From Thamnaconus septentrionalis (Eukaryota; Chordata; Actinopteri; Tetraodontiformes; Monacanthidae), in the NCBI GenBank assembly GCA_009823395.1, contig CM020517.1:18562501-18626500 (forward strand): 64,000 bases of DNA. The letters are read 5' to 3'. The notes beneath the pieces were generated by a model that made no database searches, was not told the DNA's origin, and worked only from the letters and a program-made list of their open reading frames with translations. Each line of letters begins with the position of its first letter. The stretch's first letter is position 1. The position numbers and the translations under genes are program-made. This document shows positions 47,501 through 61,490 of the stretch, piece by piece.

Positions 47501-50500
47501 GGTCAAAGGTCACTTGTATTAATCTCATCATGGCTAAATCAATTTGGGATTATGTGTACACAATTTTTTTTTTTTTTGACCGACTTTTTATCTCAAGAGT
47601 TTAAAACCCACTGATAAATGAAAAGATGTTTTTTCACCATCTTCTTCTGTTCATCTCTTTCCAAACCCACTGTGAGATGTTGCATTTTCTCCTATCAACT
47701 GCACTTGAAGCGTTACCTGCAGTGTGTGGGCCTGGTTCAGGGTGGTGCTCCGGTTCAGCCAAGCTTCTTCCAGACCTGACTTAGCTTTTTCCATCTGGCT
47801 CAGGGCCTCCTGGACCTCTGCCTTGGAACTGTGACCAGAGCGGATCAAACCTCTGCCAAACTCACAGACGGAGTCGATGCGCTCCGTGCGGGTGTCCATC
47901 TCCGTCTGCACAACAACAAAAAAGTCCAAGTTTGCGCCGATTTGTTCTGCACAGACCCGGAGGTGTGAACGCGTGCACGGCTGTGGACTCACCTTCCGGT
48001 CCTGATGCTCCACAATCAGCCGCTCCACCTCGGCCTTGGTCTTTGGGAGGCCTTTCTCTGCCATCTCGCTGCTCTGCTTGACACTCCAGTCCAGCAGGAG
48101 GTGCTGGTTGGCTTTGAACAGCTGGAACTGGTGGGCCTCTTGCAGCCTCTCCCTCCTGAACAAACGTTTCGCATCTCCATTTCTGATTGGTTCTTACTGT
48201 GACTCAAGCAAGAGCCTTTTTTTCACTTCTTAAAGTTTCATTCAGCAACAGTGACGAATCAGCTGGCTTCCGTAACATCGAAACCTTTAAGGTTCAGTGT
48301 GGAATATTTGGAGATTATGAAGAAGAAAAGGCGTCACCAAGTGGTGACATTTTAGATTGCAGTGTCTTTCACTCTCACTCCCTCTGCTGAGCCTGCCAGT
48401 GAACTACAGTGGCTGCGCACTCAAACCTTAGTGCTATATCCACCTTCTTCTTCGCTGATTTATATGAAGATGCCAGGGTTCAGTCTAAATATCAAACACT
48501 CTGCTGTCAGGCAGCTGGATTGACCACCCCAGGCTTCCTTAGAAATATGATGGCGCAAGATGTCAGCTAACTAGGAGCACTGGGACCCTTACAGTTCTAT
48601 GGAGATCAAGTTTTTACCAAAGTAAAAATCATAAATCAAGCCAAATATTACACACTGGACCTTTAATTACATACAAACAACAAATGAGCAACAAACTTAC
48701 CTGAGTTTGACCTCCTGTTCCAGATTCCTCAGAGTCTTCTGGATCTCTTTTTGTTTGTCCTTCAGCTTATCGCTCATCACTGTTCGCTCCCTCATGCGAT
48801 CTGAAACCTCTGCCTCCAGCGTCTGAGGAGAGGAGATGAGGAGAGAGCATCACGACTGGCTGTGTTTGGGCTCATTTTGTTTGTACAATTTTTAAGGAAG
48901 CCAAATGAATTTTATTGTACTATGAGTATACACTGTTATTTATGTATTTAAGGGCAGTATTAAAAATCATAAATCCAGCCAAAATCTACACACTGGTCCT
49001 TTAAGCTAAATCATTACTTCTTATTGTTCTCTACACATTGTGACTCTGACCTGTGACCTCTCCTGGATGATCCCGGCCTCCCGTTCTATTTCCTCATGCC
49101 GCCTGATCAGGTTTTCCACACTGTCCACATCAGAGCCACAGTGGGGATTCTGCAGCAGGAGCATCTGAAAGCACCAACACCCGACTCTTTTAGTCCCATC
49201 AAAGAAAAGAAAAGAACAATCTGAAGGTGCAGCATCAGAATCAGCCCTGGGTCACCCACCTTCTCGTTGGCTCTGTCCCGCACCTCCTCCAGCTCCCTGA
49301 TGAGGGCGTGCACCACCAGCGCCACCTCCAGCTTCCTCTTGTAGTTGCTCAGATCGCCGTGAAATTTGCTCCACCTACGGCAGGAGAGGCAAAGTCAAAT
49401 ACACAGAGGGCCAAACTCTAAAAACTTGGACAAAGTCTGGGTCCAACATTGATATTTGTTGGAAAAATCTTCCTGCAGATAGAAGAGTGAACCTTTTCAT
49501 ATGGAGACAAACAAGTTTTGCTTCAACCTCAATATGGAACAAGCAAAGCTTAAGACTATACAATAAATAACTTCATATTGCACAGATGCAAAAGTGAATT
49601 TCAAGTTTAAAAAAGAAAAACTAATCAAAATAAATAAAATGTCAATAAAAATTGTATGGCCCTTTTTTATTTGCAGCCTACATGTGCTGTATAATAGCAA
49701 TGGGCCAGCAGGTCTAGTAGCGATTTTGTATATATGAATATAATGACACTGAGGGCCTACTTTGGGCCACGGGCCAGAGCTTGACACCTATGAACTCCGG
49801 AGTTAAAACTCCAGCGGTGTAAAAACAGGAGGAGCAACAAACAGGGGTGAAGTGACAGTGAAGCCGACCTGTCGTTGAGCTGCTGCCGTCTCTGCCTCAC
49901 GGTGAGCAGCTCGTCCGCACTCTGTCTCTTCTCCAGCTTGGCTGCCATCCTGTTAATGGTGTTGATGTGGGCGTCATCCACCGACACTTCCTGCGAATCG
50001 AGTTCACCACCAGAAGATTTCTTTAGGAATTCTGTAGCATCATCATATAGCGTTTCATTTATTGTTCTCTGCACTACCAAAGCAGAAAAACAGACCCTGC
50101 TTCAAAAAATGACCGACAAAAAAATAGATTTTCGGTTCTTTAAAGGTCCAGTTTGCAATATTTGGCCCGTTTATGATTTTTATGTTGGTAAAAAGGTAAT
50201 ATTTTGTTAATATTAATATTCTGTTTCCTCTTGAAAATCTCCAAATCTTCCACACTGGACCTCACAGGGCAGAGAGCGACAAACCAACATCCTCACTCAC
50301 CCCCTCTGCAGCTCCCCGGAACTCACTGAGTTTCTTCATCAGCTGAACGCCGTGTTCATAATCCTTCCCAACGTCTCCAACGTTAATCATCACCTCCTGC
50401 AAGACAGAAAACACTTGCCATCATCATCATCATCATCATCATCATCCTCCATCCTTCCCTCCTTCCTCACCTTCAGTCTGATCCAAGCCTCTACTTCCTC

Positions 50501-53500
50501 CACTTTCTGCAGGAACTCCAGGAAGTCTCTGTTGTCTTCCAGCGCTTTGCCTCGGATGAACATGGCCCTCTTCAGTTCCTCCCACTGATGTTCCAGACTG
50601 GCTGCGCTTCTCCTCACCTCCTTGGACCGTGAGTGCCTGAGGGAGACGAGCTCCTCTCCAGTCTGAGGGCCAAGAATAAGCAACGCATGTATTTATGATG
50701 GATAGATGGAGATAGAAATAGATATGCAAAGATATAGATAGAGATGTAGATGTAGATGTAGAGATATAAAGATATTAATAGAGATGTAGATAAGAAAGAG
50801 ATATAAAGATAGAAATAGAGATGTAGATAAGATAGAGATATAAGGATAGAAATAGAGATGTCGATTAGATAGAGATATAGAGATATTGAGATAGATAGAT
50901 ATAGATAGAGAAGTACATATAAAGATATAGATAGACATGTAGGTATAGAGACAGAGATATAGAAATATAGAGATATAGACGGACAGACAATTAAACAGAC
51001 AGACAGACAGACAGACAGACAGATAGATAGATAGATCATACGAACACATGAAACACAAAAAATTATCCCTTGTATCCTTATCGTCTCACCTGCAGCACAG
51101 AGGCGATGATCTTGCTGTGAGCCATGATCTCGGCCTCAAACACCTGGTGCCTCTGGAGGAGCTTCATCTTGGCCTGCAGGTTGGTGAGGTCGGCCCTCTG
51201 GTCCTCAGCCATCTTCTGCATCCTCTCAGACACCCACTCCTCGGCCTGGCATCGGTCCAAGCACGTCAACACCTTTACAACTCTACCCAATGTTGAAGAA
51301 AAGAATCCCCCTCTGCCGATGGTGCTCACGTACCTCCCCGACGTCCTGCTTGAAGATGCAAAACATCTTGTGCAGCTCCAGCTCCTCCTGCCGCTTCACG
51401 GCCAGCTCCTTGATCCTGTCGCGTCGCTGCAGGAGCGCCTTCAGCCTGGCCTGGACGCGTCCAGCCTCCTCCCTGCCGAGCTGCTTCTTCAGCCGCTTGC
51501 TCAGCTCCTCCAGAGACGCCAGCTGGACCCAGAGGAGTGCACGGTGAGTTTTTACCGAGGCGTAAAGTCAAGATTTATTGGCCGAGAACACGGACGCACG
51601 ACGTGCAGAGACACAGGTGGTGAAAGGCCTCAAAGCTTGGAAGCCATAAACAGTCTTTGATCATCATTGGTCGTGATCATAATTTTGCTGTTGCCTCTAC
51701 ATGAACCAAAAATAATCTGATATTTTTTGAACAAACACAAGCGGGTAAAATAATATTAACAAGAGCAAGAAGCACTCCTAACAACCAGCTCAGTGATAAC
51801 TCTTTCTCTCCGCCCCATCTGGAGCTTTTGTACTCGAGCAGATGTGATGTCTTCCATCTAGTGGGTGAAACCCATGAAACATATTTCCATAATGGTCACG
51901 CATTCGGTCAAGATGTACAGGTACTACCCGAAAAATTAGAATATCCAGTAAAAGTTGTTTTATTTTGGCAGTTTAACATAAAAGATGAAAGCAACAAATT
52001 TTATTGAGCCATTCCACACAAATTGACATCTCAAGCAGTTCCTTGTTGTAACTTTGCTGATTAAGATTTTCAGCTTATTAAAACCACAAACCCAAAAACT
52101 CAGAAAATTATTATAAAATTTGAGGGTTTTTTTTTTTTTTTTTAAGCTGCAAGACCTGATCAGCAAAATCCAAACAAATAAAAACTTGAAATATATTCAT
52201 TTGCATATTATTCCTTTATATAATATGTCACATTCACCTTTTAAGTTGAATTGCAGAAATACAGCAACCTTTTCAGGATATTCTAATGTTCTGGGTAGTA
52301 CCTGTAAGTTTCACATCATGTGGTTTCTCCTTCAAAGTCCACCATTTAATCCCCAACACCTACAGAGCTGTTATTGGCAAGGTTGGTCACCATCGTCAGC
52401 CACACAGAAAAACTCCCAGGCCCGGAATCGAACCCACAACCCTCTTGCTGTCAGGCAGCAGCGCTAACCACCCAGTCGCCCTCAACTCATTCCTCTCGCT
52501 TGAATTGCACAGGGACAGAATGAAATGACGCGAGCAGAACGGACCTTCTCCTCCTGTGAGCTCAGCAGCTTCTCAAAGGCTCTGTGCCGTTTGATCAGGC
52601 CCTCCGTCTCGTCCGCCGTCTCTCCCAGGGTGCCGTTCTGCAGCAGGATCTGGGGCGACAGATACGAGTTACGATCACGGACCCAACCCGACGGACAGAC
52701 AACACAACCGCTTGCCTACCTCCTGTGAGTTGGACGTCTTGTCCATGGCGTTGACGTCCCTGTAGAAGACCTGCTCCAGGTGGACTGCTTCCAACCAGCT
52801 CTGCTTCCTTTTCCACTGGTCCTCCATCCTTTCACGCTCCGCCTGCAGGCTGTCCAGCTTCTCCATCACCTAAACGACCGACCATGAGAAAACACCAAAT
52901 GAACCCCCGCTGAGAGACGACACCCCACTGTGTGCAACCACCTCTGCATCCCACACTGCCTTCACAGTAGGGGGCGCTGTCAGGGCCAGCAGGGTCTTCT
53001 CTGAAAAGTTACATTTTCCCATAAATATAATAATAAAGTTTTTCTCCATAGTCTGTTCTTATTAAATATCCACTAGGTTGCGCTGTTTCCATTGGTGTAT
53101 ATTACAATAGAGTTTTTATCCAATCATATTTCAGCTAGCTTGAGTTGTCAGGTTCTATGAAATCTACCCGAGTCCTTCAGAACCAACATTGCCGGCTCCT
53201 GTTGGCTGTCAGTGAAGGCACCACCGGCGGCAGTTGCGACAGCCAATCACATCTCGAGTCTGCGATGCTCAGACCAGCTAGCTGCTTTACACTGAACTTC
53301 ACACGTAGGCGTCCAGTGATTGGATAAGAACCTGAGAAGCTCAAAGACTGAACTCAACCTGGAGATCCGGTTACCACTACGACGAAGTCACGACAGCTGA
53401 AGGAGAAGATGAAGAACTGAAACGCACGGCTCGCCGCTGCGGCCACTCGCACACCTCTCTCTTGTTGCTCCTGCTCTGAGACTGCAGCTCCTCCCCCATG

Positions 53501-56500
53501 TCCAGCGCACGCTGGTAGGTCTCCTGTCGGGCCTCCATCTCCGTCCACAGCTGCTGGTGCTGGGCCAGCTGGAGGGCGGCGGTCGCCACGTCGCTGATGC
53601 TCTCCTCGGCGCTCATCTCACTGATGGCTTGGCTGCACCACAGGAAGTAGTGTTGCACCTCAACAAGTAAATGAACAAATTAATATATCAATAAATAAAC
53701 ACCTATGCACAATGCAGGAAGCAAGAGGCAATCCAGACAGATGTTTCATCCTTGGTTGGGTCTTTTAGAATAGAATTCTTCTATTGTGTTGTATGCTTCT
53801 ATTGTACAATATAGTGCACTGTGTAGTGCACTATATTGTTGCACTATACAGCAACAATATAGTGCAAAAGACGGAAAATTATGCTAATTAATGAAAGCAA
53901 TAAAGAGATAAAAACAAAAGATCCATGGAGCAAGAAAGGAAAAAGAGGAGTCTTTACTATGTTAATGAAGAGGTATCTCTGATAGGCCAGTTTGAGCTCC
54001 TCCCCTCTCCGCTCCGTGTAGTCGCGCAGCTCCTCCCACCGCTCCACCACCCGCTGCTGCACCTCCACCAGGCCGAGCTCCAAGCGAGGCGGGCAGAAGT
54101 TGACGGCGGCGTCGGCGGCGTCCAGCTGCTCCTGCAACTGTTGCACGCAAACATCGAGAACATCGAACCAAACCTTTGAAGCAGTTTGAGGGTTGGCAAG
54201 CCGATGCAAGAAGGCCCCTGCGTGACGTAACAGGCCGTGTTCTACTAGCTGACACAATGCAAAGCCCTCCTGGTGAAGGTTACGTGTGTCACAGTTGGAG
54301 ATTTTACAATAGAACGGCTTTATTGATCCTGCATTGGGGAAATTTGCATAATTATAGCAACAAAAAGTAGAGCAAAAGAGAATGAAAAATGACATCAATC
54401 AACAATAAAAATGAAATAAAAATATTTATAAAGTAAGAAGGAACAACAAGAAATTGACATATTTAGCTATTTTCAGACATCAAGTAATTTTAGATTGTAG
54501 CATCTTTCACCATCTGTGCCTCCACCAGCTTGCCAGTGAACTACAGTGGCCCTGTACGACGCACGTTTTAGGACTTTTCAAGGTAAACTTGAAAATCCTA
54601 CTGAGAGAGGTTGCTTATAGGTCCAGTGTGTAATATTTGGAGATTTTTAAGTAGAAACAGCGACATCACTCTCCCTCCCCCTCCTGAGCTTGCCAGGGAA
54701 CTACGGTGGCCTGCGAGCACAAACCTGAATACCTGGTCCACCTTCTTCTTGGTTGGTTTAATTTGAGGACACGAGCATTCAGCCTATATACTAAACGTTA
54801 TGCTGTCAGGCAGCTGGATTGTCCACACCAGGCTTCCGTAGAAATACGGTGGTGTAAGATGGCAGCTAACTGGGAGAACTTACTTATTGGCAATATGTTA
54901 AGTTTTTACCTTCATAAAAAACACAAATCAAGCCAAATATTACACAGTGGACCTATAAATATTAGTATTGCAGTTCAGAACGTCATTGTCCTTTCTTAGG
55001 TGTTTTGTTCTTTCCGAAATGTATAAAGAAGAAGACATTGAGTCATAAATGATTGTATTATTTTGTATGTCAGTACCTGCTGCTCCATGGATGCCAGCTC
55101 ATTGAGCAGAGCTTCATGTCTCTTCATCTGCAAAGTCACTCCCTGCAAATTCTTTGCAATGTTGTCAGGAATGCTCTTCTGTCGCTCCTGTGGTGAGAGG
55201 CAGAAGTTCTACAATAGCCAAGCGTGTTCACTTGTAAAGGCTGATATATGAGCGGCTGCAGCACCTCTATGAGGATCAGGGCTTCAGTCAGGTCCTGGTA
55301 AAAGCAGTGACACTTCTCCGCTGTCTGCAGCTCCTGCTGACGCTTCCTGGCCAAAACCTTCAGCTCCTCCCAGCATGCACTGGGAAATGTAATTAAAGGA
55401 CATAAAAGGAAGGAAAAAGAAAGTCAGCCAGTAATGCAAACCTGAGGTTGAATGAACCTCGTGTAATGTAAGGACGCTCTCTGCGTACCTGAGCTGGGGC
55501 AGGGTCTCTCTGACCTCCGAGCTCTGAGGATTCTTGCTGCCAATGAGCTGCGCAGCCGCGTCGCTGCAGCTCTGCATCCTCTCCTCTCCAACCTCCAGCT
55601 GCTTCATGAAGCCTTCAAACTTCCCCCGAAGCAGCTAAACAATACACAGAGACAAACCCCACATTTAGACTCACGATGCACTGAGTATTAAGTCACCTGG
55701 TCATAATAGACTGGCAACAACAGTTCACTTCACTTCACGGCTGTAAAATTCCGACTGATTGTTCCTTAGTTGTGATTTGTGGTGGGAGAACCTGAATATG
55801 TTGGTAGTTGTTGCCCATTTCTTGAGACTCTGCGATCTGCCTCTGCTGCTCCATCCAGTCCCTCAACTCTGACGACTCTCGACGAAACTCATGGAGCTGC
55901 AGGACTTCCCTCAGCCTCTGGCCCCTGGCAGAGCACCGAAGCAAAGTGACCAAACCGATGGAAGGACGACTGATACAAACATCTTTCCGTATCTGAGCAA
56001 AAAGGTGAAGAGGAGTTTTTATTTCCACCTGAGAGCGGCCTGGTGCTGCAGCTGCTGGCTCAGGTTGCTGAGTCGACTGTAGGGTCTGCGGAGCTCCTCC
56101 AGGTTCCACTTCTGGATGGCCTGGTCCACCTGGTCACCCAACTGCTCCACCTCCACCTTCAGCACCTCCAGCTGGCCCTCCAGCACCTGAGGAGACACAG
56201 AGACAAGCACTCGATCCAAGGGACAACATGGGGCAGTGTTTGAAATTCACTCCAACGCAAGTTTTAGGAATTTTCAAAGTAAAGTTGAAAATCATACGAA
56301 GAGAGGCTGCTTATAGGTCCAGTGTTTCATATGGGGAGATTTTTTTAAGTAGAAACAGCGACATCAAGTGGTGACATTTTAGATTGCAGTGCTCTTTCAC
56401 TCTCCTTGCCAGTGAACTACGGTGGCCTGCGAGCACAAACCTGGCTACCTGGTCCACCTTCTTCACTGTTGGTTTTTTGCGGCCGCCCCCTAGTGTTCAA

Positions 56501-56647
56501 CCTAAATAGCAAAAGCTATGCTGTCAGGCAGCTGGATTGTCCACACCAGGCTTCTGTAGAAATATGCTCGTGCAAGATGGCAGCTAACTGGGAGCACTGG
56601 GACCCTGATTGGTCTCTGGAGTTCTCATACTGCATGTATATATATAC

Positions 56648-56738
<91 letters not shown>

Positions 56739-58234
56739 ATATTCTAATATATATATATATATATATGACTTATAATATATACTGTGATTATACACTTTTA
56801 TTAATGTATTTATGGGCAGCATGCTCAACTTTAACCAATATAAAAATCATAAATCAAGCCAAATTCTACATCCTGGACCTTTAAGGAAGTGTGGGAGAAT
56901 ATTAAGAACAGTGAGAAGTGAGGCTTCAGAGGAAGCAGTTGAATGGGTGTGGGCCACAGTGGGTCTTGTACCTGGTGTTTGGTGAGGAAGCTCAGCGTGG
57001 CCAGCTGGTCTTTGCCGTAGTCTTCAGTCTTGACCAGACCCAGAGCCTCAGTCAGCCTGGACTCCAGCTCTGAGCAGTCCAGCAGCAGCTGCACACAGAT
57101 GCAACACTTCAGCACTGAAAGCTTGCAAAGCAGTTTCTTAAACATCCTTCTGGCTCTTCTCTCTCTGTTCTGCTCAAGCTAAAATAATATTTTTGATTTG
57201 TGGTTTTTGAAGAGAGCTTTGTTCTTGTTTTCCACCTCACCTGCTCCCTGCTCATGGCTTTGCTCAAGTACGCAGTTCTCTTGTTGCAAGCCTCCTCTAG
57301 CTCCTCCCACTCTGCACTCAGCTGTCTGCATCTGAAACAGAAGAGAGAGTGTGTTTGTGAAACCCAGAGAGGAATGTGGGCCCTGCTCCCCCATCCATGG
57401 TTTATCCACGACAGGACCCTCCAGGAACCCCCATGACTACTGGGGCCATCTAGTGGCCAGACTGCAGTAGCACCTCTGCAGTATCTCCTCTCCACTGGAA
57501 GTGCTGGATGTGGCCAGTCTCCTCCCCTTCTCCAGGACTTGGTTCAGATGTTTTTGGTGCGCTGTTATTTCTGCCTGCAGCTCCTGAGAAAAAACACAAA
57601 TGCAAAGAAAACAAAACAGGTTTTTACTTTGAAATATGGATTTTTGCAGGATTTTATTTTATAACATTGTACTTTATAATGGTGGGAAAACAAGTTTTTT
57701 GGGACACCGCATGCATTTGTGATATCTTGCATTGAGACGCATTTTGTCAGGGTCAAATTCTCAGGGTATCAGGAAACTTTTCTCACAACCGAGCGTCATT
57801 TGTGATATTCAAAACTTGACAGAGAAACGAATGGCAGTGAGACTGGTACAGACTTTGTGTTTCTGCATGAGGCTGATGGCTCCAGCCAGAGACTTGTCGT
57901 ACGCCGTTGATCCGGGACCAGGAACGTGTTCTGAGATCCAGCTGCGCTCCAGGTCCACGTCATGGTAGAACTCAAAGAGCAGCACAGACGCCTCCAGCTG
58001 AGCTCGACGCTGGTCCAGAGGCTTCTGGAGAGACTTGAATCTGCATTGAAGAAAAAAAAATAAAAAAATCTGAGATTTTCTTGCACTAATGGGGAATGCA
58101 GACCACCGCTTAGGATTCAGGACTGGTTTTTTTAAGACTCCTTAGGGAGTAAAGAATCGCTGAAGACATCTTGGTGGACTCCTCACATGATTATATGACT
58201 AACAGAGTCGTTGTCATAAGATGTTCCAGTTCAC

Positions 58235-58266
<32 letters not shown>

Positions 58267-58480
58267 CAGACTCACAGGCTCAGGTAGGTGTCGGTCTCCT
58301 GGAGGATCTTCTGTGAGTTGAAATGATTGGATGCGAGGTGTTTGGCCCTGCCCACGATGGAGTTGATCTTCTCGGCCAGTTCTTTGGCGTCCTGCTCCAG
58401 CTGCTGGTGCTCCTTCACACACCACAGACAGTCAGCAGGAGGTCCAGGTTGCTCAAAGCCACACAGTCCACATGACGCTA

Positions 58481-58525
<45 letters not shown>

Positions 58526-61332
58526 TTTACCTTGAGAAGCTGCCTGCTGGATCGCAGGTTGTGGCCTTTGGGGGCGCTGTTGAGCATCCACCGAATGGCG
58601 TCAATCTTCAGCTTGGCATCCTGAAGAAGCAGCAGGTCATTTGTAACACATGCAACACAGTCTCACAATTCAAAATCTGCAGTCAGTACTAAATGGAAGA
58701 CACCGGCTGAAATGTGTTTTCCAATCTTCTCACTAAGGATGCAAATTATCGCTTAATTCATTCATCGTCAGATTGACCTCATCAATCGATTAACGATTAA
58801 CTGATAAGCAGCAATTTTCCCTGAGAACCTAAATTCCACAATGAAAACTTTGTAAGGAAAACTTTATTTAACCCTTAAATTACATTGAGGGTCCAAAGTG
58901 ACCCATTTTTTTGAATGTGGCTCATCACAACCGAACCGAGATGTTTCTCCACCGTCAGTCTGATAGGACGGAGTGACTGAGTTTCACCTGCAGCAGCTCC
59001 ATCAGCTGCTCCTGCTGCCCCGCCTGCCTCAGCTTGTCTCCCCTGTCAGCCATCTTCTCCTCCAGACTCTTCCAGCGGCTGCTGAGCTGAGAGCACTTCC
59101 TCCTGATCTGCTGGCTGCTGCAGTGCTCTTCAGCAAGCATCTCCTCGCCCAGCTGAACAGGAACACGCACAGAGAAACATCAGTGACACGTTACAGATGT
59201 TTTAGAATGAATCAATTTCCCAGTTCTCCAAGGTTCTCTCCCTGTTCTCCAAACTGTGTCTGCTAATCAATGAGGTTCTCTCCCTGTTCTCCATGTTCTC
59301 CCTGTGTCTGCTAGGTTCTCTCCCTGTTCTCCATGTTCTCCCTGTGTCTGCCAGGTTCTCTCCCTGTTCTCCATGTTCTCCCTGTGTCTGCTGGGTTCTC
59401 TCCATGTGCAGCAGCGGCTCTTTACCTGAAGCAGTCGGTCCAGCCAAACCTCGTTGGCCTTCATCTCCTTCTCGGCGGCCTCGTGTCTCTTGAGCTTTCG
59501 GAGGATGTTGCTGGGGTCGCGGTACGACTCGTCCTCCGCCACTTTAAACTTCTCGTCCATCCAGAGCAGCAGCTCCTCTGAGTCTCTCTGGAAATCCTGC
59601 AGTGCCGAGGCAGTAGAAGAACACACTTCTCTATTCTGATCCTCGCGGATGGGGATGAAACCAGTATCTATGGTGAGTGATGGTAATGGCTGTACCTGGT
59701 ACTTCTTTGAGGCCAGCAGCTGATTCCTCCTCCGCTCACTGCTCTCCTTCAGCCTCCTGTTGGCCTTCTGGATGGTCCGCATCCTCTCCTGAATGCTTGG
59801 AGAGATCATTTCAATGCGTTCTTAGTGAAAGCGACAGAAATAAATAAATAAATAAACAGCCCAAGCGGCCTCCGGTGCTGCAAGGATGAGAAGTTCTCCT
59901 TTCTCCTCTAGAAATGCTTCATAAAACTGTTTCATCAAATATAAATAGAAAAGACAAACCTTACTTCAATATATCTATGTTCTACTTTCTTATCAAAACA
60001 CCTACAGTTCCAACAGCTGCAAGGACTTTTTTCAGACTGGAATTTTTTTTCTTTCTTTCAGCCTTATCATTATTCTGTACGAGTCGTTTTTGAATGCATA
60101 ACTAGATTACATAAAAAAAAATACTCAGTGAGAGAAGTTTTCCTTTCATGCTGCTCCTTCTGTGCTGATGTTGGCTGAAAGTTGAGAATTATGTTCTCAC
60201 TGTTTAGCAGCATAGTGCTGTTGGTTGATGAGCTCCTGGCTGCGTTCAGTGAAGCTGTCCACTCTCTTGTCCAAGGCCTTCAGCAGGCCCTCCTGCTCCT
60301 CCTGCCGTCCCAGCAGACTGTGCACACTGTCCACCGAGTCCTGCAAGCACACACAGGTGGCAAAAGCACTCACGTTTGGTCCTGAAGTAAAAGTGCAGAT
60401 GCACCGAGTCAACTCCTTCACTGAAGAAAAGGTAGGAAAGTGCAGCTTCTGAAATGCATTTAAGCAAAAGGTTTTTTTTTTTTTTTGGGCCATCGATGAA
60501 ATGATACATTTGCCGATAGTTTTGCAAAAATGGAAAAGTTGTGAAAAGTGAATTGCTTAAAAAAATATAAATATTTAAAATACTTAAATACTTTTAAACA
60601 CAAAGGTAATGTGCATGTTTTACCAATTTAAGAAGCAGAAACTACAAATACTTGCGTGCAAGTGTCTGGAGCAGAAGTATAAAGTCGTCAGACTCAAGTA
60701 AAGTACCAATACCTGAAAAATCTACTCAAGTACATTGACAAAGTATTGCTACTTCCCGCCTCTGCAAACACCATCCAGTGAAGGAGTGACGAGCATCCTC
60801 AGCATCAGGAGTGATGAGCTGACCCCGAGAACCAGGAGGCTGGATTCCCGAGGCCTTCTTACCCCATCGTCCTGGACCTTCAGTCGGGCTTCGTGTCCAG
60901 ACAGCGTGGCCTCTATGCGGTCTCCCTCCTGGTTCAACCGCTGGAGCTCCAGGCCCTGCTCCAAGCGCTGCCTCCTAGTGGCCCACAGTTCTTCCAGTCT
61001 GACCAAGTCATCGTTGAGGTCCGCCATTGTCCGCTGTATATCCATGGCCTCAGTCTTCCCCGTGTGGAGAGACTGACCCAACCTCCCCATCTCCTCCAAC
61101 CTGAGAGACACAACCACAACTCAGTCTACACAACATAATATCAAAATAAATACACTGAATGCTGTTTATTGCCACTATATATATGTGTGTGTACATATAT
61201 ATATACTGTATATACATATAATATCATATATACATATATATAATATATAATATACACATATATATATATATATGATATATATATATATATATACTGTATA
61301 TACATATATATATAAACATATATATGTATATA

Positions 61333-61391
<59 letters not shown>

Positions 61392-61396
61392 TTATA

Positions 61397-61490
<94 letters not shown>

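Noticed and set aside
51326..51571. Gly/Ala-rich frame over an sptbn5 exon
   Set aside because: Wrong frame; the correct frame gives a spectrin repeat ([15 protein letters not shown]...) with matched phases.
52403..52486. Intact tRNA gene
   Set aside because: A and B boxes are visible, but the cloverleaf stems are not maintained, so a SINE head is the better reading.
59202..59447. Extended Gly-Glu-Asn-Leu-Ala-Asp-Thr protein repeat fused to a spectrin exon
   Set aside because: The spectrin exon ends at a good donor (GTAAAG) at 59425; the periodic sequence after it is an intronic 40-bp minisatellite read through.
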